64,000 bases of DNA from Rhizophagus irregularis (lineage: Eukaryota; Glomeromycota; Glomeromycetes; Glomerales; Glomeraceae): contig NC_089458.1 of assembly GCF_026210795.1 (NCBI RefSeq), positions 2,186,001-2,250,000 on the forward strand, written 5' to 3'. Made by a program: the position numbers and the translations under genes. The notes under the pieces were generated by a model. That model did not search any database. It had not been told where the DNA came from and saw only the letters and a list, made by a program, of their open reading frames with translations. Positions 13,878 to 29,194 of the stretch are shown in pieces; position 1 is the stretch's first letter; every line of letters starts with the position of its first letter.

Positions 13878-13952
13878 TAGTTCGTCACTCGTCAATGAAA
13901 CACGAACGACAATTTATAGTTCGCGTTTTTCTTGAAATTCAAATATGCTGGA

Positions 13953-16463
13953 ATGGAATGGCCTTTTATAAAAGAATTAAACGAACTTTTGCGGTTTTGG
14001 AAAACCGATAGAGAATTTAAAGACGAATTAATTAATCATGACATTACTTATGCAACACGTACTGTTAATATTGTTAATAAGATCGATAGACTCATAGAGT
14101 TATTGGATGTGTTACATGAGGTAACTTATATTTTTATCCGCCTTTTTGAATTTTACTAATTATATATATTCGTTAGCAACTTCTTGAATGCGATACAGCT
14201 GAAAAATGTAATACTAAATTTCCTGAAGTTCAAAATATACTTGAAGAATTAGTGGTAAATTATTTAATTACTGTATTCTCATATTTCCTTATTCCGGTAT
14301 TGACTTTGTTTTTAGTGTATTAGAATTTTAGCGCTGCACGAAACAGTATGTCAAAAAATTATAGAATGTATCTTGGAATATACAAAATTATCCGACGGAA
14401 CAATCATGTTTTCAAATTTTATTGGGTAAGAAAGTGTGAAAATTTTTCGTATATGGATTACTTGTTATAACCTTTTGTATTTATGATAAGACTACCAAAG
14501 TATTGGAGTTTAAAAGTATTGCGAGCTATCTCCATCGGCCATTCACAAGGCGATAACCTTTCAGAGAAGTTGGCATCTTTATGCGGCGCAGGGTCTTCTG
14601 ATTTAGATCAATTGTACGTCGAAGAAGCCGTTTCAATGATCACCGATTTTTTAGATAATGTTGAAAAGAATATGTTACAACTCCCGGTATGATTAGAATT
14701 TATATCTTCTTATGATTGAACCGAAATCTGAATATAATTATTTATAGTCAACATGTATAGAAAATATTTCCGAACAATTAATTCCATTATTACAAGTTCC
14801 TGAAATGTTTGGACTAATTGAACGCGTAATTTTGTTCGCGACTAAAGGCAAATTGCATCATACAATGAATTCTGAATATGGAAACGCTTTATCAAACCTT
14901 TTTGTGGAACATTTAGTCTTTTTTCATCATGACATGTATATTAAACTTTGTGGTGATGCTATGCTTGGGTAACGGTTTTAATTTTATTGTATGTAAAGAA
15001 AAAACTTGTATTTGTAAATATTTATCCGGTATTCAATATAGTTTATGGACCAATTGCTCTGCTGCTGTTGAACATGAGGTAATTAATCCTTTTTTTTTTT
15101 TTTGATTCTTTTATGATACGATTATAATTTTTATTTTATAAAAGGTCTTGGTGTCTTTTCAACAACTTCTTTTTCCAGTAGATAAAAATTATATGGCACC
15201 ACGTAATATTATAGAGTTTCTTCGAAATAGACCATTTTTTTGTCAAGCTATAAACTATCCAAAAATTTTTAACTTGTGCTTTGAAACATTTATTAAGTGT
15301 TTGGAAAATTTTCCTGATTGGCGTGTCTTGCGTTTAATAAAATATACCATAGAATATTGTATTGAAAGTAAGGATTGTAGTAAATTTATTCTTCCAGATA
15401 TTACTCACGTATGTATAAATTTCTGTCCGAATTTATTACGCGTGAAATTCGCATACTAAATAATTTTGAAGTATTTTCCTAGATTATTGGAAGGTCTTGT
15501 GACAATTCTTGCAAATGATATTCCTGGAGTACAAACAATTTCTAAAATAAATTTCCTTCGTTATAAATTACTTCTGGAACAAAGCCCTTCGGCTATGAAA
15601 AATTATAGAAAACATGTATGGATGACTTTGATGTCATTCACAAAATGGCATTATTGGATTATCAAATCATTTTTCGACATCCAAAAATTTCCGCAAATAA
15701 AAGATGTAAGTTTATATGTACTGTATTAGAAAAAATATTATTTATAATCATTAATAAATTTATTGGTTTAAAGTTACAAGAACCTATTAATTATCTAGCG
15801 TGGTTAATTTATCCACGTGAAGACAGTAGAATTATAATTATTAGTAATTCTATAGGTGATATGATTACATCCATCAGAGGTAAGACTTAATATTTTTTTA
15901 AACTTGTTATAATAAATTAACTAATTTGTATTAAAATTTGAATTAGAATGTTTGAGTTTGAGTTTACAACAAAATAGAAAAGAAAAAATACTTTTATGCT
16001 TTAATCGCTATCAGTGTATATTTGAGAACAATCTTCTATTGGTAGATATCATATTGGGTTTATGGTCTAAAATAAAATCACTAGAATTCATGGAAGAAAT
16101 GGTAAGTATATAAATATAAATATTCAACTTTCTATTGACTAAATAAGCTTTCAATAATTTTTACTTGTATTTTCATTTTTTAAAAATCAGCTAAACGTTT
16201 GTATTATGCCTAATAATAAACTCTCGTCTTCACAACCTTCTATGTCAAGGTTTGGATAATCTTTTTTTTTTCAAATCAAATGTATGATTACTATATTTAA
16301 ATTATTTTTGCTTTACTTTTTTTTAAGGCAAATTCACATAAATGAAAATATAAACTTGGCAGCTTTAACGAAAATCTTCGATTACTTTTATGAAAATCAA
16401 TATGGAAAAAATGATGAAATTATAAATTATTTAAATAGGTTAAAAGAAAGATATATGATGTAA
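13953..16463 (+). CDS. Unrecognised multi-exon helical protein
   Basis: I do not recognise the family. Exons that join in frame: 13953-14120, 14177-14254, 14316-14425, 14491-14686, 14748-14968, 15042-15078, 15145-15408, 15472 to about 15881, 15947-16101, 16191-16249 and 16328-16463. The protein is leucine-rich and appears all-helical, like HEAT/armadillo proteins (for example LIPLLQVPEMFGLIERVILF and FNLCFETFIKCLENFPDWRV). No catalytic motifs, signal peptide or membrane segments are seen. Near 15610 the reading frame has to change: NYRKH is followed by MDDFDVIHKMALLDYQ in another phase with no intron of credible length, so either a sequencing error, a real frameshift or a misread exon lies there. 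A transport-receptor-like or scaffold role is possible but only a guess. Confidence 0.7.
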
Positions 16464-16682
16464 TATTATAATAAAATTATATCTGATATCACGTTATCAA
16501 TTTTTGCTTTATAGTGTCATATTAAAAGATTTTTTATTGATAAGTTAATTCTTTCGAAATCGTGTTTCCGAATTTGCTAAGAAATGTCAAAATTACTAAA
16601 TTTTATAGCGACAATTTCAAGAAAAAAAAATAATTAAAAAAAATTAAGAAATTAAAAACAAACTATTATACTATATAATTAA

Positions 16683-20419
<3,737 letters not shown>

Positions 20420-20555
20420 TTTTGTAATTGATACTAAAAATATGATATTCTTGACAAATTTATAGTTCTATTAGGTGATACAAACACATTTTTGTTATCA
20501 CCACGTGATTTTCTTTTTATAGTTTTTTCTCTGACTGTTTTGCCCTTGATTCAAA
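20420..20555. promoter_or_regulatory. Shared divergent promoter of U2SURP and GPATCH11 homologues
   Basis: Only 136 bp separate the two start codons, so both promoters must overlap. It contains CACGTGATT (about 20501) in an otherwise AT-rich stretch. No TATA element can be assigned with confidence. Confidence 0.5.
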
Positions 20556-21643
20556 ATGTCTGATTCAGATCCAGACGATTATATGTCATCAAAATTTCTG
20601 ACCGAACCACCACCTGAACCTTCACACTCTCTAACCTATGCAGAACGGCGTCGCCGGAAACAATTATTAAATAAAAGTTATAATAAACCTCGTCGTGAAC
20701 TTGAGAACGATTATCGTGAGCAAGCTCTCGCTAAACGAATTGATACCGAAGAAAATGAATCTCCGGGATTGAAATTACTAAAAAAGATGGGTTACGAACA
20801 GGGTAAAGGTTTAGGCAATAGCGGAAGGACGGAACCCATAAAGTTCGAACTGAAACAAGGTAAATCAAATTGTTATTTTTAACGCACTTATATTCAATTT
20901 ATTAAGAAAAAATTTATTTTGTTAGACAAACTCGGTCTAGGTATGGCCACTGAAATAAAACATAAGGCTCAAGCTGAACTTGCCAAAGTTGCAAAACGGG
21001 CAAAATTTGAAGAAGATTCGTTTCGTGAACGTGTTCGTCAAGAAAATCTCGAGAAACGCGTCGAAGGACAGCTCAGGAAGCTGCAAAATATATGTGAGAC
21101 ATTGGACACTAAACATGTATGATTGTTTATTATGATTTTTGTTAATTATCTAATTATATAAGTAATAAATTGGTTTCTTGTTTATAACAGGGAATTGAGG
21201 TATGAGGTATGAACGGATAATCATACGGGTTGCCGCATCACTAATTAATCACATTCTTTCCAAACAAAGGATAATATTTATTGGCAACATGAGGAGACAG
21301 CGGATAATGAGATAAAAAATAACAATAATGATGAAATATTATTTGAAGAACAAGTAGTAGAAGACGATGAAGGTGAAAAAGTGCAATTTCAAAAAGAGAG
21401 ACAAGAATTTGAAGATCTTAAAGTATGAAATAATTAGGATTTAATATATTGTTCTATTTTAATATACTTTATATAATACTGAATTTTACAATTTTATGAC
21501 TAAAGCCTTCAGAAAAATTAGATCGTATTTTTAGATATTTGCGTGAAACGTATTATTATTGCTTTTGGTGTGGATGTGAATATGGTAGTGCTGAAGAAAT
21601 TGATCAGGAATGCCCCGGTTATGAAGAGGAAGATCATGATTAG
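20556..21643 (+). CDS. GPATCH11: G-patch domain protein, GPATCH11 homologue
   Basis: Predicted nuclear RNA-associated protein; the G-patch is known to bind and activate DEAH helicases. Exons 20556-20859, 20926-21116, probably a 9-nt micro-exon 21191-21199, then 21270-21422 and 21506-21643. The N terminus is DPDDYMSSKF, typical of GPATCH11. The G-patch is GLKLLKKMGYEQGKGLGNSG, continued by KLGLGMATEIKHKAQ. A basic coiled coil follows (RERVRQENLEKRVEGQL). The C terminus has YYYCFWCGCEY and EECPGYE-like text (DQECPGYEEEDHD), the CxxC zinc-ribbon ending of this family. The micro-exon is inferred from GT/AG ends and phase, and is the least certain part. Confidence 0.9.
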
Positions 21644-21872
21644 AAACGGATCCCTATTTAAAAATCCAATGAATCAACTATTTAATTTAGGTTAAAAAAA
21701 AAAGAAGATATGTGTAAACATAGCTCGACATACTTATATCTTTGCTTACATAATTGAAGAAGGTAAATTACATTTTTTTTGAATTATTAAATGATTGAAA
21801 GGATAATTCTTCTTAGAATTTCAACAATTTTTTCTTTGATTAACTAATATAATTATAAATTTCAACCTGACT

Positions 21873-22684
21873 TTATTCATTTTCTGCATCACCTTTACCA
21901 AAATAATTATCAATTGTCATAGCTGTAGCAATTTGAATATTATCACCAAATTCAATGATTTTGTCAAGTGGTTCAACGATTATCACTAAAGTTTTTCTAA
22001 AAATATTAAATCCTTGATATGTAATATTACTCTGTTTTACTCCATCTTCAACATTTGTCAGAGAGGTATGGTTTCCTCTTGAAGAGTTTTTAATTTCGGC
22101 ATGTTCTGTTTGTGATTGTGATGAAGACACATTTGGATTTGAAGGAGAAAATATAATAGGGTTGTCCTATTTAAAATGGGTATCGATTGATATCAATAAA
22201 GTACATAAAGCATTATAAATATAAAAAGAAATAAATGTATTAATACCTTTATTAATATTGAATGTTTTACGTCAGTAGGTCTAAAATAATAAGCGAATTG
22301 AAAATTTGCTGTGAATTTTTTTCAAAATTAATTATAAAATTAAAAAATTAATCATCAAATTCAGTATATTCAGTATGCCAAATCTTTAGTAAATACTTAC
22401 AACCACGATAAATATCTGAAAGAGATTTATCACTAGCATTTTTCTTTTTTCCCAAAAATTTCTTAGGAATTATTCGTTGCAAAGCTGATAGTATTTCCTA
22501 TAAATATATTATTTTAATTAACACGTTTAATGTAAACTTAAAGTGCGTTTAAAAACATACCTGGAATATTATATCGTTAAACCATGAAAGATTTTCTTGA
22601 CGGAGATAAATAATTAAAGGTAATACTTGTTTTTCTGAAATTCGTAAATAACGAATGTTATATGTAGAATATATGGAAGACATT
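21873..22684 (-). CDS. Unresolved small gene, function unknown
   Basis: Not recognised. The C-terminal exon (21873 to about 22168) is clear: it begins DNPIIFSPSNPNVSSSQSQ and ends GKGDAENE. A short upstream exon gives PTDVKHSILIK. Further upstream are EILSALQRIIPKKFLGKKKN (about 22497-22402) and a first region where two overlapping frames compete: MSSIYSTYNIRYLRISEKQ from an ATG at 22684, and PLIIYLRQENLSWFNDIIFQ in another phase. I could not join all pieces in one frame. One option is a donor at GTATTA right after SEKQ. A frameshift is also possible. It faces PSMB1 across 142 bp, so a real transcribed gene is likely. Confidence 0.5.
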
Positions 22685-22826
22685 TTTAAAGCAAATCATT
22701 TACGTGTAATTAGCGTAGGAATAAAAATTTTTTTGTGTAACCATAATGCGTAAATTGATTACGAACCGCACGCAGGATGTGATATAAAATTTGTAGGAAG
22801 TTTTGTTCCTTGTAATTCGGACTACA

Positions 22827-23921
22827 ATGAATCCTGTTACTTTATATAATAATGATATTTTCACTAATGTGCCGGTTGAAGCTCCAGTAGAACGAAATTT
22901 TTACCCATATGCAGACAATGGCGGGTAATGGTTACTGCTTTTTTTAACGACACTACGTAATTTAAATAGCAGCGCTTTTATAAATTAAATTACTGACGAA
23001 TTTAATACAAATAGTACTTCGTTAGGCATTGCTGGTGCTGATTTCTGTTTAATGGCTTCCGATACTCGCAAAAGCTCTGGATATTCTATACATTCGCGTT
23101 ATTCACCCAAAGCTTTCAAATTGTATTTATAGTAATTGTATTTACTTTTAACTATACATTTTCATTTATGATTTTGATCTTTCTTATCAATTAGAACCGA
23201 AAAAGCGGTGTTAGCTACAAATGGATTCGCTGCCGATGGACTCGCATTGACTAAGAGACTGGGACAAAAACTGGAGGTAAAATAAAAAATTGAGTTTCTT
23301 TGTTTTTCAATAAATTATAATTATAATTATGATTAACTGATTAACTTTTTGTTAGTGGTATAAACACGCCCACGATAAAGAAATGTCAACACCAGCATTG
23401 GCTCAGATGCTGGCTAATACCTTGTATTATAAACGTTTTTTTCCGTATTATACTTTCAATTTGCTAGGAGGAATTGATGAACAAGGTATAATTTTATTGG
23501 AATATAAATTTATTTTATAGTTGTTTATTGACTTCTTTTACAACGCTATTAATCCATAGGTAGAGGCGTGTTATATAGTTTTGATCCCGTGGGATCTATG
23601 GGTACTGAAGTTTGTAGGGCTGGTGGCAGTTCTGCTGCTTTGATACAGCCATTTTTAGACAACCAGGCAAGAATTTTACAACTAATTATTCTAGGCTAAA
23701 ACTGTAAGTTATTAACTTATTATCTTATATATTAGGTTGCATTAAAAAATCAACAAGGTGTTCAGCAAACTCCCTTGTCTTTGGAAGCGGCAATTCGTAT
23801 TACGAAGGATTCATTCACTTCAGCAACAGAAAGGGATATTTATACTGGCGATTATCTTGAAATTTTTATTATTAGACAAGAAGGCACTACAATTGAAAGG
23901 ATTGATTTGAAAAAAGACTAA
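22827..23921 (+). CDS. PSMB1: 20S proteasome subunit beta-6 (PSMB1/Pre7 type)
   Basis: Non-catalytic beta subunit of the 20S core particle. Exons 22827-22924, 23015-23122, 23195-23276, 23356-23485, 23560-23666 and 23736-23921. The propeptide-like start [12 protein letters not shown] is followed by [20 protein letters not shown], then the family blocks [60 protein letters not shown] and [15 protein letters not shown]. These match PSMB1 rather than other beta subunits. The intron after exon 5 starts with GCAAGA, so it is a GC-AG intron; all others are GT-AG. Length about 235 residues is normal. Divergent from the unresolved gene upstream. Confidence 0.95.
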
Positions 23922-23998
23922 AAAATCCTAGAACTTATTTTATGGAAAATTTTCTTAATATGTTTGATTAAAAATTATATTATTAAAAACTTATTTTG

Positions 23999-24664
23999 TT
24001 AAAAATATTTCGAGTTCTTATTAATGAAATATTGTATTGTTATAGCTATTCCTAACAATTGGACACAATCATGTAGCGTGTCAATTAGGAACAATAATAC
24101 GGGTAAGTTATAAGAAACGTATCGTGTAAACGATAAAGCACTCACAACTATCAAGAGAATATCGATGAGATGAGATGATTATATTTTGAGAATCAATAAT
24201 TTTAAATTTACTTACCAAACCATAAAAATAAATTTATAATAATTGCAGTCGAATAATTTTCAATTTTATAAACATATTGTATTTCATGAACAATTAAAGT
24301 CAGAATAATTGTAGCAATGATACTCGCCTTATAAAAAAGTATAGTTTAAGTTAGATATATTGTACAAGCAGATATGAAAAATATAATAAATACCAATGGT
24401 CCAGTTTGTGGTTCATCATATGCTAAAGATTCTCTTCTTTCCGGTGTTAAAAATAAGGTATTACGAAGTTGCATTTGAAGTCTACCAAAGATATTGTAAG
24501 CATAGTAACACGTGGTAATGACTATTTAAGGAAATAATATTTTTTAACATAGAAGATTAGAAAATTTGACTAACATTTTAACAGTTATTACCTTGAGAAA
24601 CTATTACTGCAGTAACGATAGTAAAAAAGTCAGGAAATACAAAAATAAAATTACTTAATTCCAT
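23999..24664 (-). CDS. Small multi-pass membrane protein, function unknown
   Basis: Four exons join in frame: about 24593-24664, 24395-24523, 24217-24327 and 23999-24151. The start is MELSNFIFVFPDF. The protein has about four hydrophobic segments: near the N terminus (FTIVTAVIVSQVITTCYYAY), ASIIATIILTLIVHEI, TAIIINLFLWFVVSAL and a C-terminal LFLIDTLHDCVQLLGIAITI. Between the first two lies a loop with RNTLFLTPERRESLAYDE. The layout resembles the small integral membrane proteins common in Glomeromycotina and agaric genomes, but I cannot name a family. No signal of decay. Confidence 0.6.
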
Positions 24665-24911
24665 GGTTAAACATCATCAAAAGAGTGAATGAGGGTTATT
24701 ATATTTAATTGAAATCAAGGATCGCTGCGTAAATCATTTTTATTATTTTCACAAGAAATATTAAATATTCCAAAATTAGAAAATTGATATTTAGTCAATC
24801 TAACCTATTAAGATTAAAAAGCCCCAAAAAATTTTCGTTCCATTTGAAGATAAAACAATCCAACGACAAAAAAATCAAGTATAAATACTCTTATAGTAAT
24901 TTATTTACTAA

Positions 24912-24995
24912 CGCCCCCACCTAGATTCGAACTAGGAACCTTTCGGTGTCAGTAGGATAACAGCCGAACGCGCTAGCCGGTTGCGCCATGGAGGC
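24912..24995 (-). tRNA. tRNA-Asn (GTT) with a 10-nt intron
   Basis: Minus strand. The acceptor stem GCCTCCA pairs with TGGGGGC. D-arm GCGC..GCGC, anticodon stem TTCGG/CCGAA, T-arm CCTAG TTCGAAT CTAGG. The anticodon loop is CTGTTAA once a 10-nt insert (TCCTACTGAC, 24948-24957) just 3' of position 37 is removed, the canonical place for nuclear tRNA introns. The body sequence TTAGCGCGTTCGGCTGTTA-like matches eukaryotic tRNA-Asn. Discriminator base G. A T-run follows 3' within about 30 bp only weakly. Confidence 0.93.
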
Positions 24996-25084
24996 ATTCA
25001 TGACGTGATGCACGATTAACCTTTTTTTAATTTATCATTTTACAGCTGATTTCATAAATTTCATAAATTTCATAATATACAACT

Positions 25085-25195
25085 CTGTACATTCGGGTAA
25101 AACTCGGTAAAGTTCAGAATAAGGCGAGCACAGTGTGGTGTAGTTTTTATTTTATTCCGAGTTATACCGAATCTTACCGAGTTTCTTTCGGCATG
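25085..25195. repeat. Degenerate inverted repeat
   Basis: ACTCGGTAAAGTTCAGAATAA on the left resembles the reverse complement of the right side (ACTCGGTAAGATTCGGTATA, then ACTCGGAATAA). Probably an old MITE. No coding potential. Confidence 0.4.
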
Positions 25196-25635
25196 AAGTA
25201 AAAATGATGGGGTATAACTTATAAGTGATGTAATAATGTTTAGATTTTAAACATTTCTATCCATTGGATTAAAGAAATTTTCCGAGTGAGAAGATATAAC
25301 AATACTAAATTCAAAAAACAATCATCCCGTCTTATTATTGCCAATTACGGGATTTCCATTCCATAATAACTTTACTATAACACCAATATCAACAATTTAA
25401 GCATTATTTTAAATTTTAATAAATAGTTTTCAATTGAAAAGTAAAAAAATTTTTGTGCTTAAGATAATGAAGTAAATAAATTGCAAACTTTTGTGCCGCA
25501 TACTAAAAAAAACTGGTTTAAATATTTTTTAAAATCATTTACAAATTAATCATTAAAATAGTACATCGTTCTTTTTAAAAATAGATTAACCAGCGATAGT
25601 AATTTCTTTCCGTTTATACAAAATTTAGCAAACGC

Positions 25636-26050
25636 TCAGCGATTGGATAAATAGGATAAGCTTTTCTCCAAGAGTCCCTCCACCAATTGTAGCAGTTGCA
25701 CAGGTAAATAATGTTTATCAACTTCATCAAAAATAGTAACAGTAATAATATATGTTTTAGGAAGTTTAGGTGTAGGAACATGTTCTAAAGTAATAGTAAA
25801 TGGTTCTCTTACATATGACAGTAAAATTCTGAACAAAGGGGTCATTTATGGGATTCTTGCCCGTATCATTATATGCAATTGCAACATTGGTGAATCCTGT
25901 GACTATTTATATACCGGAAACAGTGTAAGTCACTGGTTTTTCAGAAACAGGAAGGTCAGGTTCGAGTTTTACAAAGATTGTTTCACCACGACATCTTTCA
26001 AATTGAGTTTCTCTTTTACGAAGTTGGCATAGATCATGGAAAATTTAGCT
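25636..26050 (-). pseudogene. ML-domain (MD-2-related lipid-recognition) protein relic
   Basis: Minus-strand text reads VKLEPDLPVSEKPVTYTVSG, a stop, then IVTGFTNVAIAYNDTGKNPI, and after a frameshift REPFTITLEHVPTPKLPKTY followed by IITVTIFDE. This ordered pattern resembles secreted ML-domain lipid-transfer proteins that end with a PxLPxxYxIxVxIxD strand, but the expected C-terminal cysteine is absent and no signal peptide is found. At least one stop and one frameshift, so a pseudogene. Confidence 0.5.
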
Positions 26051-26260
26051 AATATTTCGGTTTATCTTGAAAATATTTAGCTGGAATTGTGAATATTATT
26101 AAATATTTCATTATAATGTAACTTGGTATTTTTATAAAGAAAAAAAAACAGTCATAGAATATCGTATTTCCGCCTTTTTGAAAAATTCAATTTTTTTAAA
26201 AAAATGATGATTATAATGCAAAACAACACGTGTAAATTTTTCGGGATTCCCATTATTAGA

Positions 26261-26425
26261 GCCAGCGCACAAAAAGTTTTTGGGACTGAGACGTTATTAA
26301 ATTTATTATTAAAGTAAAATAAATATGCGTTAAAAGATATATGAATTAATTTCCGATATTTGTAAAAAAATTCACCGGAAATCTGCTGCGCCATGTCCGA
26401 AAAATTACCGGATTTAAAAAATTTT
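26261..26425 (+). mobile_element. Fragment of the CAGCGCAC-ended hAT-like family
   Basis: Begins CAGCGCACAAAAAGTTTTTG, identical to the left end of the element at 43665, and later carries CTGCTGCGCCATGTCCGAAAAA and TTTAAAAAATTTTTA, matching that element's right part. The right terminus is missing. Truncated copy. Confidence 0.6.
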
Positions 26426-26692
26426 TAAATCAACAATCATGCGCAGTTGCACGTGATTTATCTGTTCACAAACTTTTCACGTGACTTTAAGTATTTCGAC
26501 TATAAGAAACCATTAACTTAATATATTTCTAAGGATTGTGTTTAGAAACTCTCCTGTCCTTTGACTTCTGAACGTAACTTGTAATTCATGATTTTAGATC
26601 CCTTTTTTCTGAATTAAATTACCTAGTTGTGATTAAATAAACATATTAATCAAAGCATATCATTCTGTGATGCATGGAATTAAATTGTAAAA

Positions 26693-28226
26693 ATGGCATC
26701 AATATTTTCAATTCGATCACAATTTATATATGATAAAATAATAAACTGGTTTCCAGGTCATATGGCAAAAGGTTTAAGAGTTATGTCTGAAAGATTATCA
26801 AACGTGGATTTAATTGTTGAAGCAAGAGATGCTAGAATATCCTTTTCTATAAAAAAAATTACTTCTTAAACTTTTTATTAATGATAATTTCTTAACTTCA
26901 CGTGCATATGCATTTACACATTCCATTATCTTCTATAAATCATAAATTTGAACAAATTGCTGGCAGAAAAGATAGAATTATTGTTTATAATAAAGCTGAT
27001 TTAGCTGATGATAGTGTACAACAAGTAAATTAAAAAAATATATATATTTTTGTAGGAATTTGTTTGCTTTGTTGCATTGCTGATTGATTCTCTTCCTTGA
27101 TTTTTTTTAATTTTTAGCCAATAATTGATGCATTTAAACAATATCGTAATCAGCATGTTATATTTACAAATGCGAATATGGATAAAAATGTAAAAAAAAT
27201 AATTGACTTTGCAGCAGGTAAAAAAAAACCTATTTTATATTCAATGTTAGAAAGAATTCTAAATTATGTAACTTTCATTTAAAGATAAACATAAACAGGA
27301 TCCATCAAGATATCCTTTTATTTCAGTTATGGTCGTTGGTATGCCAAATGTTGGAAAATCTTCTTTAATCAACTCAATGAGAAGAATTGGTGTACGTAAA
27401 GGTAAAAACACTATTGTAAGTTAGTTTTTAAATAGAATTGTTTTTAATACATTATTCTTAGGAAAAGCTGCAAAAACTGGTGCTTTGCCAGGAGTAACTC
27501 GATCCGTTGCTGTTACTTCTATCAAAGTATTAGAAGATCCTCCGGTTTATTTGGTTGATACCCCTGGTAATATCATATTTTTAAAATAATTAGTAAAATA
27601 TTGAACTGAGAAACAAACTATTCTATATAGGTGTTATGATACCACACCTTCCGGATCCTGAAAGTTCTTTAAAGGTTGCATTAACAGGTAAACTATATAA
27701 ACTTTAAAATACCAAAACGTTTACATATAATGTTATATTTTCACTTCTATATAGGAGGTATAAGAGATCATTTATCAGATGAAGTAGTAATGGCAGACTA
27801 TTTACTGTGGCGTTTAAATAACTTTGGAAATTTTGGGTAATAATATATTAAACTACTATTTCTTTAAGATAAATTTTATTCTAAATTTATTTCTATTTAA
27901 GCTATGTAGAAAATTTTAAATTATCCGGACCAACGGATGATATAAATTTTTTACTTCCAGTAATATCAAAACGTATCGGTGCATTACAAAAATATGGTGA
28001 ATATGATTTAAAAACTGCAGCAATATTTTTTATTAAACAATATAGAAATGGTAAATATGGTAAATATACCTTAGATGACATAACTGTTGATTCGTTAAAT
28101 AATTATTTTGTTAATGAAAATAATCCTGATAAACAAGTTTTATTGAGTAAAAATCAAGAAAAAAAATTACTATGGAATAAAAAAAGAGAGAAAAGGTTAG
28201 AAAGATGGAAAAGGCAAGGTTATTAA
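26693..28226 (+). CDS. MTG1: Mitochondrial ribosome-associated GTPase 1
   Basis: GTPase for mitochondrial large-subunit assembly. Exons 26693-26836, 26920-27024, 27118-27217, 27285-27401, 27462-27566, 27631-27687, 27755-27836 and 27902-28226. The protein opens [11 protein letters not shown] with [15 protein letters not shown], the YlqF/MTG1 hallmark. It has the circularly permuted GTPase motifs: NKADLAD (G4), then [14 protein letters not shown] (G1), PGVTRS (G2) and DTPG (G3). It ends in a basic tail rich in K and R. The first intron has ATATCC...AC ends (separate entry); only that splicing keeps [12 protein letters not shown] in frame. Other introns are GT-AG. About 340 residues, as expected. 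No decay. Confidence 0.94.
26837..26919 (+). other. Minor-class (U12-type) AT-AC intron in MTG1
   Basis: The 5' splice site ATATCCTTTT equals the U12 consensus. A branch-site match TTTCTTAAC lies at about 26888-26896, followed by an ...ACAC 3' end, 83 nt in total. The boundaries are fixed by the conserved protein text DARIP, which needs AGA joined to ATTCCA. No GT-AG alternative restores the frame. Confidence 0.85.
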
Positions 28227-29194
28227 TTACAGTAATAATAAAGAAATAGGTTTATAAATGAAAACTTAACCTTGATTTAAATTGTAATTGAATAACTTGT
28301 AGTTTAATTTTAAACCCATTTCTTTCATAATTATTTTTTAAATTACACTAAATAGGACTTTATCAAATTATATAATTCTTATATTGCAAAAAAAGAAATT
28401 TTCAAAATTATCAAATTAATTTTCAATTAAATATATTGTATATATTACAATAAATTATAAGAAAAAATATTTATTATTACAAATAAAAGTTTTTTAATTA
28501 AATAAATAAAAATAACATATAAGTATAAAAAAACTAATAATATATATGCAAATAGTTGGAATTTCTTTAATGAAAAAAACTTTAAATATTTAAAATATTT
28601 AAAATATTTAAATAAAAAGTTAAATCCAAATTACAAACAGCATATATATAATTTTATAAAATTAGTAAAAAAAATTATAGAATTGCAATTATTTAATAAC
28701 ATATTTTATTATTTGAATTTAATAAAAAATTACAATAATTACAATAAAAAATTGAAGTATTATTATAAAATAAATTAAAATAGTATTACAAATTAATAGA
28801 AGTATTAAAAAATAATGAAATAATAATTAATAATTAAGTATATTATATTTAATATCATTTTACTTATTTAATAAATATTTTATTTGTATTATAAAAAATG
28901 AAGAAGTAATTAAAATTTATATTAATATTATTAGATATTTTTGGATTTCTTGTAATTTTTTTTTCATTTTTCTTTTGTTTGAAAATAACTAAATTACTTA
29001 TAAATAATTACTTGGCTTTAAATTGAAAGTCTTCTGTCACTTTATATTAAGTACTTTACTATTGGACCAAATAATTAAGAGATATGTAATTAAATTTATA
29101 AAGACTCTTAAAAATCTAAATACAATTAATCTTTATTTAAAAATATATTTTTATATTAAAATTAAAATATACTATAAATATATTTTTATTTATA
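28227..29194. other. AT-rich intergenic region
   Basis: Almost only A and T, with poly-A/T runs and short direct repeats (TAAATATTTAAAATATTTAA). No gene can be supported. Serves as 3' flank for the convergent MTG1 and PEX19 genes. Confidence 0.6.
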
